64,000 nucleotides of DNA. It comes from Zoogloeaceae bacterium (GTDB lineage: Bacteria; Pseudomonadota; Gammaproteobacteria; Burkholderiales; Rhodocyclaceae). Made by a program: the position numbers and the translations under genes. The stretch's first letter is position 1, and every line of letters begins with the position of its first letter. The DNA is taken from positions 372,001-436,000 of the forward strand of contig JACKMC010000001.1 in NCBI GenBank assembly GCA_024235595.1, written 5' to 3'. Positions 26,383 through 34,237 of this stretch are shown one piece after another. The notes beneath the pieces are model-generated. The model did no database searches. It was given only the letters and a program-made list of their open reading frames with translations, and was not told the origin of the DNA.

Positions 26383-26781
26383 ATGGACGAACGCGATGCA
26401 CAGATGCGGCATTACGCCGGCAAACTCGCCTGGGAGATCGACTCCTGGGATCTCAAGCTTGCGCTGGACGGTGCCGAGCCGGTCACGGTGATCGACGCGC
26501 GCTCGCCGGCAGCCTATGCCGCCGGTCACATCCCCGGCGCGCTGAACCTGTCGCACCGCCTCATGGATGCCGCAAGCACCGCCACGCTCGAGCGCACGCG
26601 CCTGTATGTCACCTATTGCGATGGCATCGGCTGCAATGCCTCCACCAAAGGTGCCTTGAACCTTCTGCGGCTGGGGTTCCGGGTAAAGGAGTTGATCGGC
26701 GGGCTGGACTGGTGGCTGCGCGACGGCCATCCGCTCGAAGCGGATGCGGGCGCCACCGATCCGGGCTGCGGCTGTGGCTAG
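26383..26781 (+). CDS. Rhodanese-like domain protein
   Basis: 132 residues. Opens with a helical segment, then VIDARSPAAYAAGHIPGALNLSHRLM and the active-site loop YCDGIGCNAST with Cys 79 at the catalytic position and Cys 84 behind it. The loop is DGIGCN rather than the usual six-residue RxGxR type, a variant seen in rhodaneses next to regulators and transporters. The C-terminal GCGCG is cysteine-rich. Its 3' end overlaps the start of the EamA gene. Confidence 0.85.
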   Translation: MDERDAQMRHYAGKLAWEIDSWDLKLALDGAEPVTVIDARSPAAYAAGHIPGALNLSHRLMDAASTATLERTRLYVTYCDGIGCNASTKGALNLLRLGFRVKELIGGLDWWLRDGHPLEADAGATDPGCGCG

Positions 26782-27727
26782 CACCGTGCTGTTGATCGGC
26801 GTGGCGAGTGCCCTGGGCGCCGGCCTTGCCTGGGGGCTGGTGTTCATCGCCCCGCTGGTACTGCCCGAGTATCCGCCGGCGCTGCTGGCGTGCGGCCGCT
26901 ATATCGCCTTCGGCCTCATCGCCCTGGTGCCTGCCTGGTTCGATCGGCACCGCATGCGCCGGCTCAGCCGTGCCGACTGGCGCGAAGCGACGAAGCTTGG
27001 CCTGGTCGGCAACCTGCTCTACTACACCTGCCTGGCGAGCGCCATCCAGCTCGCCGGCGCGCCGCTGCCGACGATGATCATCGGCACCCTGCCGCTGGTG
27101 ATCGCGGTGGTCGCCAACCTTGGTGCCGAGCGCGTCGCATGGCGGCGCCTGGCGCTGCCCATGGGCGTGCTCGCCGCGGGGCTGGCGCTGGTGAACCACC
27201 ACGAGATGAGCCAGTTCGATGCCGCCGTATCGCTCACCCGCTACGGCTTGGGGATCCTCGCCGCCATCGGCGCGGTGGCCTGCTGGACCTGGTATCCGCT
27301 GCGCAACGGGGCCTGGCTCAAGGCGCATCCGACGCTGGCGCCCGGCAGTTGGGCCACCGCCCAGGGGCTGGCGAGCCTGCCGCCGGCGCTGGCCGGCTAT
27401 CTGATCTGGGGCCTGCTCGCGTCCCCGGCCTCGGGTTTCGACTGGCCGCTCGGCCCACGTCCGCTTGTCTTCGTCGCCGTGATGCTGGCAATCGGCCTGC
27501 TGGCCTCGTGGCTCGGCACCTTGATGTGGAACCGTGCGAGCCAGTTGTTGCCCGCCGCGCTGACCGGCCAGTTGATCGTCTTCGAGACCCTCGCGGCGCT
27601 CGGCTATGCCTTCGTGCTTCGCGGCGCCTTGCCGGACCCGGCGACGGCGCTGGGTATCGCCCTGCTGTGCGCCGGGGTGCTGTTCGGGGTGAACCTTTTT
27701 CGCCGGCGAGCGCTCTCAGCCACCTAG
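26744..27727 (+). CDS. EamA/DMT family transporter
   Basis: Up to 327 residues with ten membrane segments, in two five-helix EamA halves (GAGLAWGLVFIAPLVLPEY at the start; VMLAIGLLASWLGTLMWNRASQLLPAALTGQLIVFETLAALGYAFVL near the end). ATG 26744 overlaps the rhodanese gene by 38 bases; GTG 26774 gives an 8-base overlap and starts nearer helix 1, so either may be used. Probably exports a small metabolite or amino acid; the substrate is unknown. Confidence 0.87.
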   Translation: MRAPPIRAAAVASTVLLIGVASALGAGLAWGLVFIAPLVLPEYPPALLACGRYIAFGLIALVPAWFDRHRMRRLSRADWREATKLGLVGNLLYYTCLASAIQLAGAPLPTMIIGTLPLVIAVVANLGAERVAWRRLALPMGVLAAGLALVNHHEMSQFDAAVSLTRYGLGILAAIGAVACWTWYPLRNGAWLKAHPTLAPGSWATAQGLASLPPALAGYLIWGLLASPASGFDWPLGPRPLVFVAVMLAIGLLASWLGTLMWNRASQLLPAALTGQLIVFETLAALGYAFVLRGALPDPATALGIALLCAGVLFGVNLFRRRALSAT

Positions 27728-27750
27728 CCACCACACTGGAGTCAGGGATC

Positions 27751-28254
27751 GTGAAGCCTTTGTTGCTGCTGATCTTGCCCTTGCTGCTCGCCGCCTGTGC
27801 CGGGTTGCCACGTCACGCCGAGCTTCAGCCCGGGGTCTCGGACATGGCGGAGGTGCGCGCCGCCTTCGGTCAGCCGTATCGCATCCATGCCGAGCCGGAC
27901 GGGGGGCGGACCCTCGAGTTCTCGTCCCAGCCCAACGGCATCCATTGCTACATGGTTCGTGTCGACGCCGCGGGGCGCTTGGTGAGCGTGCGCGATGCGC
28001 TGTCGGAGGCCGGGCTCGCGCGGGTGCAGCCCGGCATGAGCCGCGAGGCGGTGTCGCAGTTGCTCGGCAACCACCGCTCGATCGAGTTCTTCCGCCTCAG
28101 CGGCGAGGAAGTATGGGACTGGAATGTGGACAATCGCTCCGGCCCCGGTGTGGCAACCCGCTTCAACGTGCATTTCAAGGATGGCCGGGTGGTGCGTACC
28201 AGCACCACCTATGTGTTCCCGGCCGACGGGCTGTTCGAGGGGTTCGGCTCCTAG
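27751..28254 (+). CDS. BamE/SmpA-like outer-membrane lipoprotein (paralogue 2)
   Basis: 167 residues from GTG 27751; no ATG precedes the signal peptide (VKPLLLLILPLLLAAC, lipobox Cys 16). As in paralogue 1, two BamE-like units are seen: LQPGVSDMAEVRAAFGQPYRI and VQPGMSREAVSQLLGNHRSIEFF, then EEVWDWNVDN and RFNVHFKDGRVVRTSTTY. The two proteins align along their whole mature length, so they come from a duplication, now separated by the AraC-rhodanese-EamA block. Outer-membrane location is inferred from the residue after the lipid-bearing Cys not being Asp. Confidence 0.8.
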   Translation: MKPLLLLILPLLLAACAGLPRHAELQPGVSDMAEVRAAFGQPYRIHAEPDGGRTLEFSSQPNGIHCYMVRVDAAGRLVSVRDALSEAGLARVQPGMSREAVSQLLGNHRSIEFFRLSGEEVWDWNVDNRSGPGVATRFNVHFKDGRVVRTSTTYVFPADGLFEGFGS

Positions 28255-28275
28255 GCGGGGCTGCGGCGAGGGACC

Positions 28276-28584
28276 TCAGCGCCGTCGCGGCAGTCCCTGG
28301 CGGGCGCGCAGTTCGTCCAGCTCCTCGAGCAGGTCTGCCATCAGCGCCGCAAGTTCGGGCACCGCATCGAAGCTGCGCTCCAGTTGCCGCATCCGACGCG
28401 CCCGCAACAGGCCTGCGGTCGTGATGCGCCATACCCCGGCCACGCTCTCGGCATGCGGAAACAGGCCCTCCTCGATATGGGCGAGCAGCCATTCCGGTTC
28501 CACCGTGCAGGCGGCGGCCACCTGTTCCAGAGTCAGCCAGCTTTCTTCGATCAGGCTGCCGATGAGAATGTCGTCGTCGTGCAT
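28276..28584 (-). CDS. cbpM: Chaperone modulatory protein CbpM
   Basis: 102 residues, MerR-like fold: DDILIGSLIEESWLTLEQVAAACTVEPEWLLAHIEEGLFP then a C-terminal helix MRQLERSFDAVPELAALMADLLEELDELR. CbpM binds the J-domain of CbpA and inhibits it. Lies 3 bases downstream of cbpA in the same orientation, so the pair is cotranscribed. Confidence 0.92.
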   Translation of the reverse strand: MHDDDILIGSLIEESWLTLEQVAAACTVEPEWLLAHIEEGLFPHAESVAGVWRITTAGLLRARRMRQLERSFDAVPELAALMADLLEELDELRARQGLPRRR

Positions 28585-28587
28585 CGT

Positions 28588-29541
28588 TCAGGCCCCCAGT
28601 TCTTCGCGCGGATCGAATGCGAGTTCGCGTGCCATGGTTTCGTAGAGTTCGCGCGCCTTGGGCGTGTCGGCCGGCGGCATCACCACCTGGATGTCGATGA
28701 GCAGGTCGCCCGGCGTGTTGCCCGGAATGCCCTTGCCGCGAACCCGTAGCTGGCGGCCACTCTGGCTCCCCTCGGGGATCCGCACCTTGAGGCTGCTGTC
28801 GGGCAGGCGTACCGGCACCACGGCGCCCAGCGCCGCCTCCCAGGGTGTGACCGGCAGGCTCAGATGCAGGTCGCGGCCATCGACGCGAAAGCGCCCGTGC
28901 GGCTTGAAGTGGATCTCCAGCAGCAGGTCGCCGGCCGGCCCGCCGCCCATGCCGGGGCTTCCCTGGCCGGCCAGGCGGATGAACTGGCCCTCGCGCACGC
29001 CCTTGGGAATCCTCACGTTCAGGGTGCGCGACTCGAGCACCACGCGCCCCTCCGCATCCAGCTTCGGAACCCGCAGTCCGACCTGGCGGGTGGCGCCGTG
29101 GAAGGCGTCCTCGAGATCGAGCATGACCTTGGCGTGGTGATCCTCGCCGTGCGAGCGGAAACCGCCGCCTGCCTGGCGAAAGTGCTGGCCGCCGCCGTTC
29201 ATGCGGCCGAACAGTTCGGCGAAGAAGTCGCTGAAGTCGGCTGCCTCGCCGGCCGAGGCGCCCGCGCCGGAGAACTCGAAACCACTGTCCCAGCCCGGCG
29301 GGGGACGGAACTCCTGGCCCGGCTGGTAGCCGCTGCCAAGCTGGTCGTAGGCGGCCCGCTTCTCGGTGTCCGAAAGCACCGCATAGGCCTCGTTGATCTC
29401 CTTCATGCGTTCGTCGGCGTCGGGCTCCTTCGACACATCCGGGTGGTATTTGCGGGCCAGCTTGCGGTAGGCCTTGCGGATTTCGTCGGCGCCCGCATCG
29501 CGTGCGACGCCAATGATCTTGTAGTAGTCCCGGAATTCCAT
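28588..29541 (-). CDS. cbpA: DnaJ-type co-chaperone / curved DNA-binding protein CbpA
   Basis: 317 residues: J-domain at 4-70 with HPD at residues 33-35, a Gly/Phe-rich linker (about 75-135), then DnaJ C-terminal substrate-binding domains I and II without the zinc-finger region. This is the CbpA/class II layout. Stimulates DnaK ATPase; CbpA also binds curved DNA in E. coli. The upstream sigma-32-like promoter and the divergent hsp20 genes place it in the heat-shock response. Confidence 0.94.
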   Translation of the reverse strand: MEFRDYYKIIGVARDAGADEIRKAYRKLARKYHPDVSKEPDADERMKEINEAYAVLSDTEKRAAYDQLGSGYQPGQEFRPPPGWDSGFEFSGAGASAGEAADFSDFFAELFGRMNGGGQHFRQAGGGFRSHGEDHHAKVMLDLEDAFHGATRQVGLRVPKLDAEGRVVLESRTLNVRIPKGVREGQFIRLAGQGSPGMGGGPAGDLLLEIHFKPHGRFRVDGRDLHLSLPVTPWEAALGAVVPVRLPDSSLKVRIPEGSQSGRQLRVRGKGIPGNTPGDLLIDIQVVMPPADTPKARELYETMARELAFDPREELGA

Positions 29542-29575
29542 GGGTAGTCCTTCGGGTGAGCTTCGACTTCGCTAT

Positions 29576-29604
29576 ACATGAGGGCGCAGGCGCTGCGGAT
29601 CAAG
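29576..29604 (-). promoter_or_regulatory. Sigma-32-like promoter of cbpA-cbpM
   Basis: On the minus strand CTTGAT (29604-29599), 15 bp, CCTCATGT (29583-29576). The -10 matches the sigma-32 consensus CCCCATNT at all but one position. Ends about 35 bases before the cbpA start. Confidence 0.65.
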
Positions 29605-29606
29605 GG

Positions 29607-29635
29607 CTTGAAAAGTGCGGCGGCAGACCTGAACT
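29607..29635 (+). promoter_or_regulatory. Sigma-32-like promoter of the hsp20 cluster
   Basis: CTTGAA (29607-29612), 15 bp, CCTGAACT (29628-29635). The -35 is perfect and the -10 is weaker than that of cbpA. Its -35 lies 2 bp from the -35 of the divergent cbpA promoter, giving the near-palindrome ATCAAGGGCTTGAA. Confidence 0.55.
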
Positions 29636-29686
29636 TAGTCCACATCGCGCCGCTGAGGCGCCTTTTCAAAGCGCATGGAGGCAAGC

Positions 29687-30127
29687 ATGCTTTACAGATC
29701 AGTATTTCCCGGCGACCTGCTGTCCCAGCTGGAGCGGCTGCAGCGCGGAATGCGCAGCGCATCCGAACTCTCGCCCAGCATACGCGGTCTGGGCCGCGGC
29801 GGTTATCCGGCCATCAACGTGACCGGCACCCCCCAGGCCACCGAAATCCATGTATTTGCGCCGGGTATGGATCCGGCCGCGATCGAGGTGCAACTCGAAA
29901 AAGGCGTGCTCACCATCTCCGGCGAACGCAAACCCGAAGCGCCCGCGGGTGACGAGAAGGTGGCCGTGCATATCGACGAGCGCTTCTTCGGACGTTTCCG
30001 GCGCGTCGTCACGCTCCCCGAGGATGCCGACCCCGACGGCGTGGTGGCGCGTTATCGGGACGGTGTGCTGCAGATCAGCGTGAAGCGCAAGCAGGCCTCG
30101 CAGCCGCGCCGCATCAATATCCAGTAG
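29687..30127 (+). CDS. Small heat-shock protein Hsp20 (alpha-crystallin), copy 1
   Basis: 146 residues. Alpha-crystallin domain about 40-135 (AINVTGTPQATEIHVFAPGMDPAAIEVQLEKGVLTISGER ... FRRVVTLPEDADPDGVVARYRDGVLQISV) and a C-terminal R-I-N-I tail resembling the I-x-I assembly motif. ATG 29687 is chosen over 29675 since GGAGG at 29677 is its ribosome binding site. First of three hsp20 genes; ATP-independent holdase binding unfolding proteins for DnaK/ClpB. Confidence 0.93.
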   Translation: MLYRSVFPGDLLSQLERLQRGMRSASELSPSIRGLGRGGYPAINVTGTPQATEIHVFAPGMDPAAIEVQLEKGVLTISGERKPEAPAGDEKVAVHIDERFFGRFRRVVTLPEDADPDGVVARYRDGVLQISVKRKQASQPRRINIQ

Positions 30128-30142
30128 AACAGGGAGACGACC

Positions 30143-30508
30143 ATGAGCACCAGCAACGAAAATCACACCGGCCAGGGCGAGGCCCTGCTGCCCGCGGTGG
30201 ATGTCTTCGAGGACGAAGGCGGGATCACGCTCTTCGCGGATCTGCCGGGTGTCCCGCGCGAGCAACTCGGCCTGCATGTTGAAAGCGATACCCTCACCAT
30301 CGAGGGTCAGATGAGTCCCGAACTGGCGGGCAGCGGCGAGGCCACGCACGTCGAACTGTCCTTGCCGCGCTACCGGCGCGCCTTCACGTTGTCGCGGGAG
30401 CTCGACGTGGAGAAGGTCAGCGCGGCCTTCGAGCACGGAGTGTTGCGGCTGCGCATTCCCAAGGCCTCTCACGCCCGGCCCCGCAAGATCGAGGTCCAGG
30501 TGGGATGA
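30143..30508 (+). CDS. Small heat-shock protein Hsp20, copy 2
   Basis: 121 residues, the smallest of the three, essentially a bare alpha-crystallin domain: LLPAVDVFEDEGGITLFADLPGVPREQLGLHVESDTLTIEG ... RRAFTLSRELDVEKVSAAFEHGVLRLRIPK. The tail ends RPRKIEVQVG, with an I-x-V assembly-like motif. Sits 15 bases after copy 1 with AGGGAGA upstream, so cotranscribed. Divergent from copy 1, suggesting hetero-oligomers or a different client range; that is inference. Confidence 0.93.
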   Translation: MSTSNENHTGQGEALLPAVDVFEDEGGITLFADLPGVPREQLGLHVESDTLTIEGQMSPELAGSGEATHVELSLPRYRRAFTLSRELDVEKVSAAFEHGVLRLRIPKASHARPRKIEVQVG

Positions 30509-30544
30509 ACCTGCCGGCTTGCCGGCCAGACAAGGAGCAATGCG

Positions 30545-31051
30545 ATGAAACTCGATGAAATCAAGGATCGTGTCGGTGCCCTGTGGGAATCGGTGGCGGA
30601 GGGCTGGCAGCATCTCATGCAGTCCGCGGCCGGCGCGCTGACACGCTTCAAGCCGGTGCAGGGCAATCCCCTGCCGACAGAAGGCGAGGTGGATGACGGC
30701 TTCTACCTGCCCTCACGTGGCTGGGCGGTGCTCGGTGGCGATGTCTTCGAGGACGACAGGCGGCTGGTAGTGCGGCTCGAGTTGCCCGGCATGGACAAGC
30801 AGGACATCCAGGTCGAGGTGCTCGACGAGGCGCTGGTGGTGAGCGGACAGAAGCGCTTCGAGCGGGAGTCGTCCGATGGCCGCTGGCGGGTCATGCAGTG
30901 TGCCTACGGCAGCTTCCGGCGTGTCGTGCCGCTGAGCGTGGCGGTCAGGGCGGACGAGGCGCGGGCCGCCTATCGCAATGGCGTGCTGAGGGTGGAATTG
31001 CCCAAGGCCGCGCCGGGCGCGCCGCGCTCCTTGAAGATCGAGGTGGATTGA
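30545..31051 (+). CDS. Small heat-shock protein Hsp20, copy 3
   Basis: 168 residues. A longer N-terminal region (about 1-60, with VGALWESVAEGWQHLMQSAAGALTRF) precedes an alpha-crystallin domain (LGGDVFEDDRRLVVRLELPGMDKQDIQVEVLDEALVVSGQKRFERES ... RNGVLRVELPKA). Ends SLKIEVD. AAGGAGC lies upstream of ATG 30545. Third gene of the heat-shock set. Confidence 0.92.
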   Translation: MKLDEIKDRVGALWESVAEGWQHLMQSAAGALTRFKPVQGNPLPTEGEVDDGFYLPSRGWAVLGGDVFEDDRRLVVRLELPGMDKQDIQVEVLDEALVVSGQKRFERESSDGRWRVMQCAYGSFRRVVPLSVAVRADEARAAYRNGVLRVELPKAAPGAPRSLKIEVD

Positions 31052-31150
31052 CCCGTCTGGCGGTGTGCCGCGCGGCGCCCAAGGCGTCTCGGGGCTGACC
31101 CCGCGGCGCTTTGGGCGATCATTGCCGTGGTCTCACTTGTACTCCCAGCC

Positions 31151-31984
31151 ATGGAACATTTCCGCGCCGACGACGGCGAGCCGATCCACTACAAGTCCTC
31201 GGGCAAAGGGCCGGCGCTGGTCCTGTTGCATGGCTGGACTTCCTCCCATCGCGACTGGAATCCATTTCTCGAGGCCTTCGAGGCCGGTCACCGGGTGATC
31301 CGCTGGGATGCCCGCGGCCACGGCGGGCATGCGCTGCAGACCCGCACTGCGCCGACGGTTGCCCGCATGGCGCGCGATCTGCGCCAGCTCATCGAGTATC
31401 ACGATTTGCAGGAGGTGGTGGCGGTCGGCCATTCGATGGGCGCGCTCACCCTGTGGCAATACATCCGTGATTTCGGTTGCGCGCAACTGTCGAGGCTCGT
31501 CCTCATCGACCAGTCGCCGAAGCTGCTCACCGACGCGCAGTGGCCGAACGGCATCTATGGCGATTTCAGCGCCTTGCGCAACGAGCGCTTCATGGCCGAG
31601 CTGCGGCAGGACTTTGCCGAGGCGGTGCTGCGGCTGGTTGGCGAGGGCATGAACGAGGCGGCGCGGCGCAACTACCTGGCGCAGGATCCTTCCGTGGAGG
31701 CGATGCGCCAGCGGCTGCGCACGCTGGCCGCGCAGCCACTCATCGACTGCTGGGCCAGCCTCGCCGAGGCCGACTACCGCGACGTACTGGCCCGCATCGA
31801 TATTCCGGCGTTGCTGGTCCATGGCGGGGCGAGCAACTTCTATCACCCCCGCACCGCCCACTATGTGCGCGACAGCACCCCCAGCGCGCTGCTGCACATT
31901 TACGACAATGTGGACCACGCCCCGCACCTGTGGGAGCGCGAGCGCTTCATCGAGGACGTGCTGGCCTTCGTCGGTGCGGCCTGA
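31151..31984 (+). CDS. Alpha/beta hydrolase
   Basis: 277 residues. The oxyanion-hole segment is LVLLHGWTSSHRDW, the nucleophile elbow GHSMGAL (Ser) about residue 98, and the acid and His near LLVHGG and NVDHAPHLWERERF. ATG 31151 (MEHFRADDGEPIHYKSSG) matches the usual start of this fold; 31127 adds a leader without support. The substrate is unknown; esterase, lactonase or haloperoxidase-like activity are all possible. Convergent with the AEC transporter, sharing a palindrome at the stops. Confidence 0.85.
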   Translation: MEHFRADDGEPIHYKSSGKGPALVLLHGWTSSHRDWNPFLEAFEAGHRVIRWDARGHGGHALQTRTAPTVARMARDLRQLIEYHDLQEVVAVGHSMGALTLWQYIRDFGCAQLSRLVLIDQSPKLLTDAQWPNGIYGDFSALRNERFMAELRQDFAEAVLRLVGEGMNEAARRNYLAQDPSVEAMRQRLRTLAAQPLIDCWASLAEADYRDVLARIDIPALLVHGGASNFYHPRTAHYVRDSTPSALLHIYDNVDHAPHLWERERFIEDVLAFVGAA

Positions 31985-31999
31985 GCCGGGCCGGCTCAG
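31981..31999. terminator. Palindrome carrying both stop codons of a convergent pair
   Basis: CTGAGCCGG and CCGGCTCAG form a perfect 9-bp inverted repeat around one G. The TGA of the hydrolase lies in the left arm and the TGA of the AEC gene (as TCA) in the right arm. No T-tract, so its action as a bidirectional terminator is uncertain. Confidence 0.55.
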
Positions 32000-32949
32000 G
32001 TGAACAGGGTCACGGCGGCAGAGAAGCTGAAGAAGGACAGCGCGGTCGAAACCAGGATCACCCGCGCGATGCGCCCGTTGTCGGCCCCGAAGCGCTCGGC
32101 CAGCAGCGACACGTTGCTGGCGCTGGGCAGCGCCGCCACGAGGATCATCACCACCAGGGCGAAGCGATCGAGCGGCACCCCGATGAGAATCGCGGCTGCG
32201 CCGACCAGCAGCACCAGGGCCGGATGCAGCAGCAGTTTCTTGAGTGCCACCGGCACGTAGTCGATGAGCGGAGTGGGGTCTTCGCTGGCCATCTGCGACC
32301 GGGCCAGCACTGCGCCGATGGCGAACAGCGCAACCGGCGAGGCCGAATTGGCGAGCAGCTCGATGGTCTTGTCGAGCGGTCCGTAGAGCTCGAGCGCGAA
32401 CGCGGAACTCAGGCCGCCGAGTACGATCGCCCAAGGCATCGGGTTGCCCGCTACGCCACGCAGTGCCTTGCCGAGGGCCGCGCGGGCACCGCTTGCGCCG
32501 CTGCCGTCGAGTCGCGAGAGGGCGATGCACAGCGAGGTGGTCACCAGCATGTCGACCACGATGGTGACGATCACCGGTCCGGCGGCCCGCTCGCCGAGCA
32601 GCGCTATCAGCAGCGGCACCCCCATGAAACCCGAGTTCGGAAAGGCCGCGGTGAGCGCACCGAAGGCGGCGTTGTTCCAGTCGATACGGCCACCCAGGGT
32701 GAGTGCCACGGTGGTGCCGACCATCAGCAGCGCACAAAGCAGATAGACGCCGAAGACGCTCGGGTCGAGCAGCTGGGCGATCGGCGTGGCGGCGCCGAAA
32801 CGGTAGAGCAGGCAGGGCAGGGCGAAGAACAGCACGAAACCGTTCAGGCCGGGGATCGCGGGCAAGGGCAGGGCGCCGCGCCTCACCGCAAGGTAGCCGC
32901 ACAACACCAGTGCGAAAAATGGAAAGGTCACGGCGAGGACGGACAGCAC
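31996..32949 (-). CDS. AEC family transporter (auxin efflux carrier-like)
   Basis: About 317 residues from GTG 32949, with ten predicted helices: LAVTFPFFALVLCGYLAVRRG, FAAFPNSGFMGVPLLIALLG-type central motif (AAFPNSGFMGVPL), and the C-terminal PSASNVSLLAERFGAD. The frame stays open to 33402 but that part overlaps the glycosylase gene and is not AEC-like. No ATG is present near the first helix, so GTG is chosen. Secondary transporter of small organic acids in characterised cases; the substrate here is unknown. Confidence 0.82.
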   Translation of the reverse strand: MLSVLAVTFPFFALVLCGYLAVRRGALPLPAIPGLNGFVLFFALPCLLYRFGAATPIAQLLDPSVFGVYLLCALLMVGTTVALTLGGRIDWNNAAFGALTAAFPNSGFMGVPLLIALLGERAAGPVIVTIVVDMLVTTSLCIALSRLDGSGASGARAALGKALRGVAGNPMPWAIVLGGLSSAFALELYGPLDKTIELLANSASPVALFAIGAVLARSQMASEDPTPLIDYVPVALKKLLLHPALVLLVGAAAILIGVPLDRFALVVMILVAALPSASNVSLLAERFGADNGRIARVILVSTALSFFSFSAAVTLFT

Positions 32950-33019
32950 CGGCAGGTCTCGGCTAGATTTGTGCAGGCCGCTATCGTCGCACGCTTTGGT
33001 GCCGGACCGGCATCGGGGC

Positions 33020-33547
33020 CTACCCTTGCCTGGCGGGCTCCGCGAGGGCTGAGCGCCAGGCGGCCAGCTTGGCCTCGAAGCGCAGGCCCGCATGGGCCGG
33101 GCTTGTCGAGGGAAGGCGCAGCCGGTCGATTGCCCGCTGCGACGGCGGCAGCGCGGGCAGGATGTGACGATTGAAGGCCTGCTCCGCCATCGCCCCGTTG
33201 AAGCGGATCGCGATGATGGACGGATGCGCCTCGAGGAAACCGGCGAGGTCGTTGGGTCGGATCGAAGCGTTTTCGATGTCGGTGTCGAGGCTGGACGCGC
33301 GGCGGCAGGCGGCAAGCACATCCCACACTGCGATCCCGCCCGCCACCAGTGCCTCGCAGCGCGCCGCGTAGGGCAGCGCCGCATCGAAGCCCAGCACCGC
33401 ACCCAGGATGCGCCAGAAGCTGTTCTGAGGGTGGGCGTAGTAGCGTTGCTCGGCGAGCGAGCGCTTGCCGGGCATGCTGCCGAGAATCAGCACCCGCGCA
33501 TCGGCGGGGGCGAGCGGTGCAAAGCTGTGGATGAGCGGTGTCGGCAT
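33020..33547 (-). CDS. DNA-deoxyinosine glycosylase (UDG family 6, HDG)
   Basis: 175 residues. ARVLILGSMPGKRSLAEQRYYAHPQNSFWRIL is the diagnostic N-terminal motif of hypoxanthine-DNA glycosylases in the uracil-DNA glycosylase superfamily; FNGAMAEQAF and LPSTSPAHA are the later loop and DNA-intercalating regions. Removes hypoxanthine from deaminated adenine, starting base-excision repair. ATG 33547 (MPTPLIHSFAPL) is preferred to 33667. Upstream of, and in the same direction as, the AEC gene. Confidence 0.87.
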   Translation of the reverse strand: MPTPLIHSFAPLAPADARVLILGSMPGKRSLAEQRYYAHPQNSFWRILGAVLGFDAALPYAARCEALVAGGIAVWDVLAACRRASSLDTDIENASIRPNDLAGFLEAHPSIIAIRFNGAMAEQAFNRHILPALPPSQRAIDRLRLPSTSPAHAGLRFEAKLAAWRSALAEPARQG

Positions 33548-33723
33548 GAACGGCGGGTGCTCGGAGCCAGGCCGCCGATGCAGCCTGCGCCAAGGGAGCG
33601 ATTGATGAATACGCGCATTATTCGCGATCGCCTGGGTTTCGCACAGCGGCGAGGCCTGGCGGCCCACGGGACGAGGCGAAAAAGCGTGCTAAAGCTTTCG
33701 CCCGCCCTGCCGTAGTCCGGCAA

Positions 33724-34074
33724 ATGAAGAAGAGAAAACTTCTCCCGCTCGGCATCAAGAAGCGCACCACCACCGAGTTGCCTGCGCTGATCGCCCTTGA
33801 GGCGATCGGCAAGCCTTGGTTCTGCGAAGCGCACCTGACCGACCTGATGGCCGTCTCGATGGTCTGCCAGGTGGCGGCCGAGCCCGGCTCGGAGGTGCAC
33901 AATGCGGCCTGCGAGCTGTTCGAGCTGCTCGGTCGCGAGCCGCTCGAGTTCTCGCAGATCGAACCACTGGTGGTGTTCACCAACGACTGGGTACAGCGCC
34001 AGCCCAACGGTCGCATCCAGGACGCGATCGAGCGCCTGATGGCGCAGAAGATGGCCGATACGCCGGCGCCGTGA
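33724..34074 (+). CDS. Conserved hypothetical protein, 116 residues
   Basis: Soluble, mostly helical small protein starting MKKRKLLPLGIKKRTTTELPALIALEAIGK. No family recognised with confidence. One internal Cys pair is seen at WFCEAHLTDLMAVSMVC. High third-position GC and an ATG preceded by a purine run support coding. Lies upstream of the metH riboswitch region; no evidence of a functional link. Confidence 0.65.
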   Translation: MKKRKLLPLGIKKRTTTELPALIALEAIGKPWFCEAHLTDLMAVSMVCQVAAEPGSEVHNAACELFELLGREPLEFSQIEPLVVFTNDWVQRQPNGRIQDAIERLMAQKMADTPAP

Positions 34075-34167
34075 GCTGGGCCGCGGTGCGCGCCGCCGGC
34101 CTGCGGACCGGGGGCGTGCTTTGCCAGCCTCGACACTCGGCTCGAAACGCCTTAAGATTTCGGGCTT

Positions 34168-34237
34168 GCTGAGGAGCGCTGCGACCCTTTCGGGCCATGT
34201 CCCCGGGCCAGGCTCAGCAACGATCAACGGCGCTCGC
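34168..34237 (+). ncRNA. S-adenosylhomocysteine (SAH) riboswitch upstream of metH
   Basis: The conserved blocks GAGGAGCGCTGC, CCAGGCTC and AACGGCGCTCGC of the SAH (ahcY-type) riboswitch are present in order. Interleaved helices form the expected pseudoknot: 34168-34173 (GCTGAG) pairs with 34213-34218 (CTCAGC), while 34174-34179 (GAGCGC) pairs with 34230-34235 (GCGCTC). A hairpin with GCAAACC/GGTTTGC arms follows at 34236-34257. In characterised cases SAH binding raises expression of SAH-recycling genes, fitting metH about 85 bases downstream. Confidence 0.93.

Noticed and set aside
29655..29687. RNA thermometer (fourU type) in the hsp20 leader
   Set aside because: CCTTTT could pair with GGAGG before the start, but mostly through G-U pairs over a 10-base loop; too weak to call.
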